DNA of 64,000 nt, from assembly GCF_037335815.1 (NCBI RefSeq), contig NZ_CP147841.1:3782001-3846000 (forward strand). The letters run 5' to 3'. This document shows, piece by piece, positions 23,116 through 32,465 of this stretch. The stretch's first letter is position 1. Every line of letters starts with the position of its first letter. The stretch is from Salinirubellus litoreus (lineage in GTDB: Archaea; Halobacteriota; Halobacteria; Halobacteriales; Haloarculaceae). Position numbers and translations under genes: made by a program. A model generated the notes under the pieces. It saw nothing but the letters and a program-made list of their open reading frames with translations. It ran no database searches and was not told the DNA's origin.

Positions 23116-23720
23116 GACGGGGGACGGTCCTCGTGATCCTCGTCGTCGCGGCCGTGCTGCTTCCGATGTGGTTCGTCGCCAGCCAGGGTGAACCGCCGAG
23201 CGAGGAGATCGAGATCGACCAGAGCGTCAACGAGATCCGGCCGCTCGACGGGTTCGTCGACACGCCGAACAAGCTCTCTCCGAGCCAGGTCGGGGTGATC
23301 GTCTGGGTGGCGCTTCTCGTCCTCCTGGGCGTGCTGGCCGGCTTCCACCGGTTCATGAACAGGGCCGCGAGGCCGGCAGGCGGGGGTGGAGCGGTCACGA
23401 CCCGGAACGGCCGGGAGGCCGAGGCCGCGCCGGACGGCGGGACGGTCAGCCAGTCGTGGCTCGTGACCGAGGATCGCTGGATCGTCGAGTACGTCCCCTC
23501 CAGCGACGCGATCGAGGGGCTGCTCGCGATGGGGCTGCTCTCCGTACTGACCGTCGTCTTCGCGGCGCTGTTCACCGGGGAGTACTTCACGCTCGCTCGA
23601 ACGCAGTACTTCGGCATCTACGCGTTCGGGATGTTCATGTCCCTGACCGGGCTGACGGTCTCGTACTACGCCTGGTTCATGCCCCACGTCGAGGTCGCAG
23701 AACGGAGGGAGCACCGATGA
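23112..23720 (+). CDS. Nar operon membrane protein (NarA-like)
   Basis: A 202-residue membrane protein with about four helices: residues 5-23 (VLVILVVAAVLLPMWFVAS), about 58-78, about 135-155 and about 165-188. The hydrophilic region between helices 2 and 3 is Gly/Ala/Glu-rich. Its position directly before the Rieske and cytochrome b genes corresponds to the first gene of the Haloferax nar operon. It has no cofactor motif I can see. It overlaps the next gene by ATGA. Probably an assembly or structural partner of the bc-like electron input module (inference). Confidence 0.75.
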   Translation: MRRGTVLVILVVAAVLLPMWFVASQGEPPSEEIEIDQSVNEIRPLDGFVDTPNKLSPSQVGVIVWVALLVLLGVLAGFHRFMNRAARPAGGGGAVTTRNGREAEAAPDGGTVSQSWLVTEDRWIVEYVPSSDAIEGLLAMGLLSVLTVVFAALFTGEYFTLARTQYFGIYAFGMFMSLTGLTVSYYAWFMPHVEVAERREHR

Positions 23721-24406
23721 CACCGGCGGACGACACCGACGACGGTGGCTCCGACCCCGTTCCGGCCGCTTCGGACGACTGCTTCGGTGACTGCGGTGAC
23801 TGTGGGGACGCCGGCCGGCCGAGCATCTACCGACCGTTCTGGCGGGAGACCCGGGCCCGGACGACCCGCCGAGGGTACGCCAGGGTGCTGGCGACCGTGG
23901 GCGGGCTGGCCGCGCTCGGGAGCCTCACTGCGCCGGTGCTCGGACTGACACGGGTCTTCGAGCGCTCCTACACCGGCCCGGTCTACTCCGACGGCGTCGC
24001 CCTCGTCGACGGCGAGGGCACCCGGATCACGGAGAACCGCCTGTCGGAGGGTGAACAGTTGACGGTCTTCCCCGAGCCCCGTCCCGGGATCGACCGCGCG
24101 CCGACGCTGCTGGTCCGGTTCCCGGAGGGGGAGTACGGCGGGGAGACGCGCGCGGAGTTCACCGTCTCGGGCTACGCGGCCTACTCGAAGGTCTGCACGC
24201 ACGCGGGCTGTATGGTCGCCGACCGCGACGAGACGACGCTCGTCTGTCCCTGTCACTCCGGACGGTTCGACCCGCTGTCGGGTGCGGTGGTCACCGGCGG
24301 GCCGCCGCCGCGGGCGCTCCCGCAGCTGCCGATCACGCTGTCGAGCGACGGGGAGCTGATCGCGACCGGCGACTTCGAGGGGTCGGTCGGCCCCGGGGGT
24401 GGGTGA
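23717..24406 (+). CDS. narB: Rieske iron-sulphur protein of the nar operon
   Basis: A 229-residue protein. One membrane anchor lies at about residues 50-75 (ARVLATVGGLAALGSLTAPV). The Rieske [2Fe-2S] motifs are CTHAGC and CPCHSG (about residues 157-177), followed by the Pro loop GGPPPRALPQ. It would pass electrons from the quinol-oxidising cytochrome b encoded next to an extracytoplasmic NarGH. Unusual is an N-terminal, pre-membrane cysteine cluster, C-F-G-D-C-G-D-C (residues 22-29). Start ATG overlaps the previous stop. The symbol follows Haloferax usage, not the assimilatory narB. Confidence 0.9.
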   Translation: MTPADDTDDGGSDPVPAASDDCFGDCGDCGDAGRPSIYRPFWRETRARTTRRGYARVLATVGGLAALGSLTAPVLGLTRVFERSYTGPVYSDGVALVDGEGTRITENRLSEGEQLTVFPEPRPGIDRAPTLLVRFPEGEYGGETRAEFTVSGYAAYSKVCTHAGCMVADRDETTLVCPCHSGRFDPLSGAVVTGGPPPRALPQLPITLSSDGELIATGDFEGSVGPGGG

Positions 24407-25794
24407 TGGATCGACTCGATCACCTCTACCGGTGGGTCGACGATCGGCTGGACCTGGCGGGCGCGCAGTCGTTCCTCGGGAAGGCGTTCCCCGCCGAGGA
24501 CTCGTTCCTGCTCGGCGAGGTGGCGCTGTTCTGTTTCCTGCTGCTGGTGCTGTCGGGGGTCTTCCTCGGCTTCTTCTTCGAGCCGAGCACCAGCGAGGTC
24601 GAGTACGAGGGCAGCGTCGCGCAGTACCAGGGCGAGGAGCTACCCGAGTCGTTCGTGAGCGTACTGAACATCACCTACGACGTCCCGTTCGGGATGCTCA
24701 TCCGCCGGATGCACCACTGGGCGGCCCACCTCATGATCGCGGCGACGGGCCTGCATATGTTGCGGGTGTTCTTCACCGGCGCGTACCGCAACCCCCGCGA
24801 GCCCAACTGGCTGATCGGTACCGGTCTGGCGGGCGTGACCATGTTCGCGGCCTACACCGGGTACGCCCTCCCGTTCGACGAGTTCGCGAGTACCGCCGTC
24901 GGTATCGGGTACAACGTCTCCCTCTCGATCCCGATCGTCGGCGAGACGATCGCCAACCTGGCGTTCGGCGGATCGTTCCCCTCCAGCGCGACGATCCCCC
25001 GGTTCTACTTCCTGCACGTCCTGGTGCTGCCGGCGACCATCGCGGGGCTCATCGGCCTGCACATGCTCGTCCTCGTCAGGCAGAAACACACCGAGGCCCG
25101 GCGTGACGCGGACGTGCCGGCCCCCGGCGGGGACGACGCGACCGCCGCCGACGGCGGGGCAGTCGCCAGTGACGACGACAGCGTGGTCGTCGGCCTGCCG
25201 GCCTTCCCGAACCAGGCGGCCGTCAGCGCAGTCGTCTTCTTCCTGACGCTGGCGACGCTGTCGCTACTCGCCGGGTTCCTCCCGGTGCACAACATCGCCG
25301 AGTACGGGCCCAACGACCCGGCGTCGACGCCGTCGCTCATCATGCCGGACTGGTTCCTGATGTGGGGCTACGGCTTCCTGAAGCTGACCCCGTCGTGGCT
25401 CAGCTTCGACGTCCTCGGCGTGCACGTCAGCGCCGAGTTCGTCGGCGGACTGGCGCTACCGGGCCTCGTCTTCGGCCTCGTGGCGCTGTGGCCGTTCATC
25501 GATTACGAGCCCGAACCGACCCACTTCACCGCGGATCCCCTCGAACGCCCGTTCCAGACCGGGGTCGGCGTCGCCGGCGTCGTGTTCATCATGATCGCCT
25601 CGATCGCGGGGATGGACGTGATCCTCGGCCACGTCGTCGGGATGACCACGGCGCAGCTCAAGCCGTACCTGATCGCCGCCCTCGCCCTCGGCCCGCCGCT
25701 CGCCGGGCTGATCGTCTACGCGGGGCTCGGCGGGTTCGCCGACGGGGAGCCGCCGGACGACGAACCGACGGCGGACACGGGGAGAGACGAATGA
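24406..25794 (+). CDS. narC: Cytochrome b (bc-type) of the nar operon
   Basis: A 462-residue polytopic cytochrome b. ATG 24406 overlaps the Rieske stop by one base (GTG 24403 is possible). The N-terminal four-helix domain carries haem-ligand histidines in HHWAAHLMIAATGLHMLRVF and HVLVLPATIAGLIGLHMLVL, plus a PF-rich quinol-site region. A hydrophilic linker (about residues 225-260) leads to a C-terminal domain of four to five helices with PDWFLMWGYGFLKL, akin to subunit IV. The single chain thus fuses cyt b6 and subunit IV. It probably oxidises menaquinol for nitrate reduction. Confidence 0.9.
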   Translation: MDRLDHLYRWVDDRLDLAGAQSFLGKAFPAEDSFLLGEVALFCFLLLVLSGVFLGFFFEPSTSEVEYEGSVAQYQGEELPESFVSVLNITYDVPFGMLIRRMHHWAAHLMIAATGLHMLRVFFTGAYRNPREPNWLIGTGLAGVTMFAAYTGYALPFDEFASTAVGIGYNVSLSIPIVGETIANLAFGGSFPSSATIPRFYFLHVLVLPATIAGLIGLHMLVLVRQKHTEARRDADVPAPGGDDATAADGGAVASDDDSVVVGLPAFPNQAAVSAVVFFLTLATLSLLAGFLPVHNIAEYGPNDPASTPSLIMPDWFLMWGYGFLKLTPSWLSFDVLGVHVSAEFVGGLALPGLVFGLVALWPFIDYEPEPTHFTADPLERPFQTGVGVAGVVFIMIASIAGMDVILGHVVGMTTAQLKPYLIAALALGPPLAGLIVYAGLGGFADGEPPDDEPTADTGRDE

Positions 25795-25982
25795 GTCCGG
25801 AGTACGGCGGCACGGAGCTCTCCGGGCGGCGGTACCGCTGGCTGGATCGGGCGACGAAGCTCGCCGGCGTCGCGCTGATCGCCGCCGGCCTCGAGGTCGG
25901 CGGCGGGACGCTTGCGGGCATCGCCCTCGCGACGATCGGCGTGGCGTGCGGACTCACCACCGTTATCATCGACAATCCATGA
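25791..25982 (+). CDS. Small membrane protein between narC and narG
   Basis: A 63-residue protein: a charged N-terminus (MSPEYGGTELSGRRYRWLDR), then two hydrophobic stretches separated by a glycine turn (LAGVALIAAGLEVGGG and LAGIALATIGVACGLTTVII). It overlaps narC (ATGA) and narG (ATGA), so translation is coupled. Its position matches the small unnamed ORF between narC and narG in Haloferax mediterranei. Function unknown; perhaps complex assembly. Confidence 0.75.
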   Translation: MSPEYGGTELSGRRYRWLDRATKLAGVALIAAGLEVGGGTLAGIALATIGVACGLTTVIIDNP

Positions 25983-28957
25983 GCCAAGGCGACGACTACC
26001 GTGATTCGACGTCAGGGGACGTCCCGACCGCGCGGCGGGACTTCCTGAAAGGTATCGGCGTAGCATCGCTGCTCGGCGCGACCGGCACCGGTCTCGGCGC
26101 GACCGACACGGACCCGGACGGGCTGTTCCGGATGGACGGCCTCGAGGTCGTCGACGATCCGATCGGCGACTACCCCTATCGTGACTGGGAGGACCTCTAC
26201 CGCGAGCAGTGGGACTGGGACTCGACGGCGCGGTCGACGCACAGCGTCAACTGCACCGGTTCCTGCTCGTGGGAGGTGTACGTCCGCAACGGCCAGGTCT
26301 GGCGCGAGGACCAGGCCGCGGACTACCCGGTGTTCGACGAGGACGCGCCGAACCCCAACCCGCGGGGCTGTCAGAAGGGGGCCTGTTACTCCGACTACGT
26401 CAACGCCGACCACCGGGTGCTCCACCCGCTCCGGCGGACCGGCGACCGGGGGGAGGGCAAGTGGGAGCGGATCTCCTGGGACGAGGCGCTGACCGAGATC
26501 GCCGAGCAGGTCATCGAGACCGTCGCCGAGGAGGAGAACTACGACGGCATCAGCGGGTTCACGCCCATCCCGGCGATGAGCCCGGTCTCGTTCGCGGGCG
26601 GGTCGAGACTCGTCAACCTGCTCGGGGGCGTCTCGCACAGCTTCTACGACTGGTACTCCGACCTGCCGCCGGGGCAGCCGATCACCTGGGGGACGCAGAC
26701 GGACAACGCCGAGAGCGCCGACTGGTACAACGCCGACTACCTCATCGCGTGGGGGTCGAACGTCAACGTCACGCGCATCCCGGACGCGAAGTACTTCCTC
26801 GACGCCGGGTACAACGGGACGAAGCGCGTCGGCGTCTTCACCGACTACTCGCAGACGGCCATCCACTGTGACGACTGGCTCAGCCCCGAACCGGGCACCG
26901 ACACCGCGCTCGCGCTGGGGATGGCCCGGACGATCGTCGAGGAAGGGCTGTACGACGAGGACCACCTGAAGGAGCAGACCGACATGCCCCTCCTCGTGCG
27001 GGCGGACACCGGGAAGTTCCTCCGGGCAAACGAGGTGTCGGGACTGACCGTCGACGCCGACCGCCCGGACCACGTGTTCGTGATGCAGGACGCCACCGGC
27101 GGGCTGCGCGCCGCACCGGGGTCACTCGGGGCACGCGACGGCCAGCACGACGCCAGCGCCAGCATCGAACTGAGCTTCGACCCGCGACTCGACGTCGACG
27201 GGACGGTGTCGACGACCGACGGCTCGGTCGCGGTTCGCTCGGTGTGGAACGAACTCCGCGACGAACTGTCGAACTACACGCCCGAGCGCGTCCACGAGGA
27301 GACCGGCGTCGGCCGCCAGACCTACCAGGAGGTCGCCCGCGAGTTCGCCGAGGTCGACCGCGCGAAGATCATCCACGGGAAGGGCGTCAACGACTGGTAT
27401 CACAACGACCTCGGGAACCGCGCCATCCAGCTGCTGGTGACGCTGACCGGCAACCTGGGCCGGCAGGGGACGGGGCTCGACCACTACGTCGGCCAGGAGA
27501 AGATCTGGACGTTCCACGGGTGGCAGACCCTCTCGTTCCCGACCGGCGACGTGAGAGGCGTGCCGACCACGCTGTGGACGTACTACCACTGTGACGTGCT
27601 GGACAACGCCGGCCCGGAGACGACCAGTCGCGTCCGCGAGGCCATCGACAACGACTGGATGCCGGTCTACCCCGAGGAACGATCGGACGGATCGCGGCCG
27701 GACCCGTCGGTGATGTTCATCTGGCGGGGGAACTACTTCAACCAGGCGAAGGGGAACGTCGCGATCGAGGAACAGCTCTGGCCGAAGCTCGACCTCGTGG
27801 TCGACATCAACTTCCGGATGGACTCCTCGGCGCTGTACTCGGACATCGTGCTCCCGACCGCGAGCCACTACGAGAAACACGATCTCTCGATGACGGATAT
27901 GCACACGTACGTGCATCCGTTCACACCGGCGGTCGAGCCGCTGGGCGAGTCCAAGACGGACTGGCAGATCTTCCGCGAACTCGCCGCCAAGATCCAGGAG
28001 ATCGCCGAAGAGCGCGGTATCGAGCCGATCCCCGATCGCACGTTCGACCGCGACATCGACCTCCAGTCGGTCCACGACGACTACGTCCGCGACTGGGAGA
28101 CCGGTGAGCCGGGTGCCCTCGCCGACGACAGGGCGGCCGCGGAGTACATCCTCGAACACTCCGAGGAGACGAACCCGCACGACACCGACGAACGGATCAC
28201 GTTCGACGACATCGACAACCAGCCCCGTCGGTTCCTCGCGGCCGGCGACCACTGGACCTCCGACATCGAGGAGGGGAAGGCGTACACGCCCTGGAAGGAC
28301 TACGTCCAGGACAAGGAGCCGTGGCCGACGTTCACGGGTCGACAGCAGTACTACGTCGATCACGACTGGTTCCTGGAACTCGGCGAACAGCTTCCGACCC
28401 ACAAGCAGGCACCCACGCTACAGGACAAGGCCGAGTACCCGCTCCGCTACAACACCCCTCACGGCCGGTGGTCGATCCACTCGACGTGGCGCGACAGCGA
28501 ACGGATGCTCCGCCTCCAGCGCGGGGAACCGGTCGTCTACCTGAACCCCGAGGACATGGCCGAGCGGGGCATCGAGGACGGCGACACCGTCCGTGTCCAC
28601 AACGACCTCGGCGAGGTCGAGGTTCAGGCGAAACGCTACCCGAGCAGCGAGCCAGGTACCGCGCGGATGTACTTCGCCTGGGAGCGCTTCCAGTACCCGG
28701 ACCGCAACAACTTCAACTCGCTCGTCCCCCTGTACATGAAACCCACACAGCTCGTCCAGTACCCCGAGGACACCGGCGAACACCTGCACTTCTTCCCCAA
28801 CTACTGGGGCCCGACCGGCGTCAACAGCGACGTCCGCGTCGAGGTCGAACGGGTCGACGACGGGAGCGGCGACGGTGATGACGGCGGGGGCGGCGGTGAC
28901 GACGCCGGCGATGAGAGCGGCGGTGACGGCGAGGGCGACGGGGGTGAGAGCCAGTGA
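25979..28957 (+). CDS. narG: Respiratory nitrate reductase catalytic subunit NarG
   Basis: A 992-residue molybdopterin enzyme starting with ATG 25979. The Tat signal ARRDFLKGIGVASLLGATG (about residues 19-38) places it outside the cell (pNar type). FS0 cluster ligands are HSVNCTGSCSWE and GCQKGAC (His plus three Cys). YDWYSDLPPG carries the Asp that coordinates Mo in NarG. ESADWYNADYLIAWGSN and RIPDAKY are MGD-binding segments. The C-terminal MopB domain includes HGRWSIHSTW and the end LHFFPNYWGP. An Asp/Gly-rich tail of about 35 residues follows the family end. It overlaps narH by GTGA. Confidence 0.95.
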   Translation: MSQGDDYRDSTSGDVPTARRDFLKGIGVASLLGATGTGLGATDTDPDGLFRMDGLEVVDDPIGDYPYRDWEDLYREQWDWDSTARSTHSVNCTGSCSWEVYVRNGQVWREDQAADYPVFDEDAPNPNPRGCQKGACYSDYVNADHRVLHPLRRTGDRGEGKWERISWDEALTEIAEQVIETVAEEENYDGISGFTPIPAMSPVSFAGGSRLVNLLGGVSHSFYDWYSDLPPGQPITWGTQTDNAESADWYNADYLIAWGSNVNVTRIPDAKYFLDAGYNGTKRVGVFTDYSQTAIHCDDWLSPEPGTDTALALGMARTIVEEGLYDEDHLKEQTDMPLLVRADTGKFLRANEVSGLTVDADRPDHVFVMQDATGGLRAAPGSLGARDGQHDASASIELSFDPRLDVDGTVSTTDGSVAVRSVWNELRDELSNYTPERVHEETGVGRQTYQEVAREFAEVDRAKIIHGKGVNDWYHNDLGNRAIQLLVTLTGNLGRQGTGLDHYVGQEKIWTFHGWQTLSFPTGDVRGVPTTLWTYYHCDVLDNAGPETTSRVREAIDNDWMPVYPEERSDGSRPDPSVMFIWRGNYFNQAKGNVAIEEQLWPKLDLVVDINFRMDSSALYSDIVLPTASHYEKHDLSMTDMHTYVHPFTPAVEPLGESKTDWQIFRELAAKIQEIAEERGIEPIPDRTFDRDIDLQSVHDDYVRDWETGEPGALADDRAAAEYILEHSEETNPHDTDERITFDDIDNQPRRFLAAGDHWTSDIEEGKAYTPWKDYVQDKEPWPTFTGRQQYYVDHDWFLELGEQLPTHKQAPTLQDKAEYPLRYNTPHGRWSIHSTWRDSERMLRLQRGEPVVYLNPEDMAERGIEDGDTVRVHNDLGEVEVQAKRYPSSEPGTARMYFAWERFQYPDRNNFNSLVPLYMKPTQLVQYPEDTGEHLHFFPNYWGPTGVNSDVRVEVERVDDGSGDGDDGGGGGDDAGDESGGDGEGDGGESQ

Positions 28958-30009
28958 GCTCCCAGGGCGACGACGGCGAGGACACGGTGCCCCTCGCGGA
29001 GGGCGTCGACCACCAGGTCGCGATGGTGATGGACCTGAACAAGTGCATCGGCTGTCAGACGTGTACGATCGCCTGCAAGACCAACTGGACGGACGGCGGC
29101 GGTCGCGAGTACATGTACTGGAACAACGTCGAGACCAAACCGGGTGCCGGCTACCCCCGCGACTGGGAGGAGATGGGTGGCGGGTGGACCGACGACGGCG
29201 GGGAGCGCACGCCGGGCGAACTCCCCGAGGAGGACGACTACGGCCGGCCGTGGGACTTCAACCACGAGCAGATCATGTACGAGGGCAGCGACGAGCCGCT
29301 GCGCCCGATGGACAGCGCCGCCGACTGGAGTCCGAACTGGGACGAGGACGAGGGGGCCGGCGAGTACCCCAACTCCTACTACTTCTACCTCCCGCGCATC
29401 TGCAACCACTGTACGCACCCCTCCTGCGTCGAGGCCTGCCCCCGGTCGGCACTGTACAAGCGCTCCGAGGACGGGATCGTCCTCGTCGACCAGGACCGCT
29501 GTCGGGGCTACCGCTACTGCGTCGAGGGCTGTCCGTACAAGAAGGTGTACTACAACGCGATGAAGAAGACCTCCGAGAAGTGCATCTTCTGCTACCCACG
29601 GATCGAGGGGGAGGGCCCGGAGGGCGAGGTCCGCGGGACGGCCTGCGCGGAGGACTGCCCGCCGCAGCTCCGGATGGTCGGCTACCTCGACGACGAGGAG
29701 GGGCCGATCCACAAGCTGGTCAACGAGTACGAGGTGGCGATCCGGCTACACCCCGAGTTCCGGACCGAGCCGAACGTCTACTACATCCCGCCGTTCGCCC
29801 CACCCCAGCACTCCGAGGAGGGCGAGTCGCTCGACGCCGAGCGCATCCCGCGGACCTATCTCGAGGAGCTGTTCGGGCCGAAGATCAACGACGCGCTGAA
29901 CACGATCAGCCGGGAGCGCGACCGGGTCCGGCGCGGCGAGGAGAGCGAACTGATGGAGCTCCTGAACAGCGACCGCGAGGAGAAGTACCGGCTGGAGGTG
30001 TTCGAATGA
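28954..30009 (+). CDS. narH: Nitrate reductase iron-sulphur subunit NarH
   Basis: A 351-residue protein from GTG 28954. Four ferredoxin-type clusters are visible: CIGCQTCTIAC (residues 31-41), CNHCTHPSCVEACPR, CRGYRYCVEGCP and CIFCYPR...CAEDCPP. In the third motif the second Cys of a classic CxxC is replaced (C-R-G-Y), as expected for the [3Fe-4S] cluster of NarH-like subunits. It lacks a signal peptide and presumably travels with NarG through the Tat system. Overlaps narG and the following gamma-like gene by 4 nt each. Confidence 0.95.
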   Translation: MSSQGDDGEDTVPLAEGVDHQVAMVMDLNKCIGCQTCTIACKTNWTDGGGREYMYWNNVETKPGAGYPRDWEEMGGGWTDDGGERTPGELPEEDDYGRPWDFNHEQIMYEGSDEPLRPMDSAADWSPNWDEDEGAGEYPNSYYFYLPRICNHCTHPSCVEACPRSALYKRSEDGIVLVDQDRCRGYRYCVEGCPYKKVYYNAMKKTSEKCIFCYPRIEGEGPEGEVRGTACAEDCPPQLRMVGYLDDEEGPIHKLVNEYEVAIRLHPEFRTEPNVYYIPPFAPPQHSEEGESLDAERIPRTYLEELFGPKINDALNTISRERDRVRRGEESELMELLNSDREEKYRLEVFE

Positions 30010-30830
30010 CCGACGCGAGAGGTGACCTGCTGCTGGCGGGCGCGTTCGCGGCGCTGTTGCTCGCGGTGGCAACCGTCGGGCCGACGGTCGTCGACGCCCG
30101 CCCCGCCTACGAGATTCCCGTTGAGCGCGGGACCGAGGCGGAGGGCTTCGGGAGCGCCACGGCCGATCCGTGGACGGAGGTGCCGGCCGCGACGGTGTCA
30201 CTGTCCGCCGCCGGGGCGTCGGTTCCGGCCGCGGACGACGTGACCGTCGAGGAGACGAAGCTCCAGGCGGTCCGGACCGACCGGCGGCTCTACCTGCGGC
30301 TCTCGTGGGCCGACGCGACGGTGGACCGATCGACGAACGCCACCAGGGCGTTCGCCGACGCGGTCGCGGTTCAGGTGCCTGCGAACGCGAGCGCCCGCCC
30401 ACCCATCGCGATGGGGAGCGCCGGCAACCCCGTGAACGTATGGTACTGGTCGGCGGACGACACCACGGAGGAACTGCTCGCTGGCGGTCCGGGGAGTACG
30501 ACGCGGTTCGACCCGGGGACGGTCACCACGGACGCGACGCGCGCCGACGGTCGCTGGCACGTCGTGCTGTCGCGGCCGCTCGACGCCCCGAACGCCAACA
30601 GGACAGCCATCCCGGACGACGCCGACATGGACGTCGCCCTCGCGGTCTGGAACGGCTCGAACGCGGAGCGCTCGGGGAAGAAGTCCGTCAGCGAGTGGCA
30701 CTACCTCGCGCTCGGCCCCGGCCCGCAGGGACCGCCGTACCAGACGATACTCTGGATCGTCGCCGGCCTCGCCATCGTCGGCTCCGCGCTGGTGACGATC
30801 GAGGGTGTCCGCCGGACGAGGGGTGAGTGA
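30006..30830 (+). CDS. Haem-binding gamma-like subunit (ethylbenzene dehydrogenase-related)
   Basis: A 274-residue protein: N-terminal signal/anchor (LLLAGAFAALLLAVATVGPT), an extracytoplasmic beta-sandwich domain with YLRLSWADATVDRST, FADAVAVQVPAN, PPIAMGSAGNPVNVWYW and GKKSVSEWHYLAL, and a C-terminal membrane helix (ILWIVAGLAIVGSALVTI). This is the pattern of cytochrome b gamma subunits of the DMSO reductase family, where a Met (in IAMGS) and a Lys can ligate haem b. It corresponds to orf7 of the Haloferax nar operon and probably relays electrons into NarGH. Confidence 0.8.
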   Translation: MTDARGDLLLAGAFAALLLAVATVGPTVVDARPAYEIPVERGTEAEGFGSATADPWTEVPAATVSLSAAGASVPAADDVTVEETKLQAVRTDRRLYLRLSWADATVDRSTNATRAFADAVAVQVPANASARPPIAMGSAGNPVNVWYWSADDTTEELLAGGPGSTTRFDPGTVTTDATRADGRWHVVLSRPLDAPNANRTAIPDDADMDVALAVWNGSNAERSGKKSVSEWHYLALGPGPQGPPYQTILWIVAGLAIVGSALVTIEGVRRTRGE

Positions 30831-30831
30831 G

Positions 30832-31533
30832 ATGGCGACCGACGAGCCCCGACGGCCCGACCTGACGGCGCTCTCCGATGAGATCACGACCGACGCCGGT
30901 GCCCGCGGCGGGGTGTACGCGCTGGCGGCGAAGGCGTTCGACCAGCCCGGCGAGTCGTTCTACCGGGACCTCGAGACGGGTCGCGTCGACGACCTGTTCG
31001 CCACGCTGGTCGACCGGAGCGGCCTCGACGTTCGACCGCCGGAGACGACGGTCGAGGAGGATCGCGAGACGGTCGCGGCGCGGTTCAACGACCTCTTCAC
31101 CGTCGGCTACTCGGAGGTCGTCGACGGGACCGACGGGACCGTCGAGAGCCACGGCCCGCCGGTGTCGCTGTACGAGTCCGACTACCGCGCCGAAGTCTCC
31201 TGGAACGACGTCAACCTCGATCTCGCACGCGCCTACGAGTACTTCGGCTGCCAGGTCGATAGAGGGACCCGGCGCAACCACGACCACTTCCACCTCCAGC
31301 TCGAGTTCATGGGCTACCTCTGTCGCCGCGAGGCCGCCGTCGACCCAGAGGTGGCCGCCGCGCGGCTCGACTTCCACGACCGTCACCTCCGGGTCGTCAC
31401 GGAAGGGATCGCCGAGGCGCTCGGCGACGAACCGGGGACCGGTCTCTACGGTCGGCTCGCGGAGTTCCTCGACCGGTTCACCGCGGCCGACGTCGAGGAC
31501 CTGGCCGCGCGAGGGGGAGGTGAGTCGGCGTGA
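30832..31533 (+). CDS. narJ: NarJ/TorD-type nitrate reductase chaperone
   Basis: A 233-residue soluble helical protein from ATG 30832. GGVYALAAKAFDQPGESFYR, then VSLYESDYR, and the TorD-family region EYFGCQVDRGTRRNHDHFHL, QLEFMGYLCRREA identify a TorD/DmsD/NarJ chaperone. It would hold apo-NarG during cofactor insertion and Tat proofreading. The start is one base after the previous stop (TGAGATG). The stop overlaps the GTG of the next gene. Confidence 0.88.
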   Translation: MATDEPRRPDLTALSDEITTDAGARGGVYALAAKAFDQPGESFYRDLETGRVDDLFATLVDRSGLDVRPPETTVEEDRETVAARFNDLFTVGYSEVVDGTDGTVESHGPPVSLYESDYRAEVSWNDVNLDLARAYEYFGCQVDRGTRRNHDHFHLQLEFMGYLCRREAAVDPEVAAARLDFHDRHLRVVTEGIAEALGDEPGTGLYGRLAEFLDRFTAADVEDLAARGGGESA

Positions 31534-32465
31534 CAGCGGAATCGACCACCGACGCACACGAGACGGACGTGGGAGTGGCCTATCCCCCGGCGGAATCGAT
31601 CACCGGGCTCGATGCGCCCGGTTTCACTACTGCGGTTCTCGGGGTCGTCGCGATCGCGTTCGTCGCGATCGAACGGGCTGTCACCGTCCTCGCCAACGTC
31701 CCCTTCGACCCGCTGGTGATCCCGCCGTCGGTTCGTGCCGCGACCGGCGTGCTGGCGCTCGTCGCCGTCGGCTCGGCGCTCCTCGCCGCGACGGTGGCCG
31801 ACGGACGAGCGACCGTCCGGGTCGGGCTCCTGTTCGCCGTCGTGTTCGGCGCTCTCCCGCTCGTCGCGCCGGGAACGACGCTGGTGGCCGCCGTCGCGGT
31901 CACCGGTGGCGGCGCACTCGCGCTCCTGGGCACGCTCGGCGTCCCCGCGGTGTGGACGTATCGGGGCGTCCGCCGGCGCGTCGTGGCCGTCGGTTTCGTC
32001 GCGGCGCTCGCGCTGACGCTCGCCGGCGCGACCGGCCTCGTCGACGGGCTACGCAACTCCGGCGCGTTCGTCACGCTCGCGGCGGTCGCGGCGGTCGGCA
32101 CGCACTCCGCGGGATCGCGGCTGGCCGCGGGTGCCGGACTCCTCGCCGTCGGCGCGGTGGCCGTCGCGAGCGCGGCGAGCCCGTTCGCCTTCGGTAGCTC
32201 GCTGCTCGTCGCGTTCGCGGTCACGGGCGTCCCATCGCCCCTGATCGCGCTCGCGGTCGCCGGTGCCGTCGCGGCCGCGGTCGCCGGGCTCCATCGAGGA
32301 GGGTATACGCTCGCGGTCGGGGCCGTCCTGCTCCTGCTCGTGGGCGTCCCCGCGACGTTCCCGCGGGCGCTGACGCTCCTGCTCGGCGCGACGCTGGTGC
32401 TGGTCGTCCACGACAGCCCGGGGACGAGAGGCCCGGGGACGGGAACGACGGGGGGGTCGACATGA
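31530..32465 (+). CDS. Polytopic membrane protein of the nar operon
   Basis: A 311-residue protein from GTG 31530 (overlaps narJ stop), with roughly 9-10 Ala/Val/Leu-rich membrane helices and few charged loops. No cofactor or transport motif stands out. The C-terminus is a Gly/Thr-rich tail. Its embedding between narJ and the HEAT-repeat gene with coupled overlaps suggests a nar-linked role. It is not a recognisable NarK nitrate transporter. Function unknown. Confidence 0.75.
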   Translation: MTAESTTDAHETDVGVAYPPAESITGLDAPGFTTAVLGVVAIAFVAIERAVTVLANVPFDPLVIPPSVRAATGVLALVAVGSALLAATVADGRATVRVGLLFAVVFGALPLVAPGTTLVAAVAVTGGGALALLGTLGVPAVWTYRGVRRRVVAVGFVAALALTLAGATGLVDGLRNSGAFVTLAAVAAVGTHSAGSRLAAGAGLLAVGAVAVASAASPFAFGSSLLVAFAVTGVPSPLIALAVAGAVAAAVAGLHRGGYTLAVGAVLLLLVGVPATFPRALTLLLGATLVLVVHDSPGTRGPGTGTTGGST

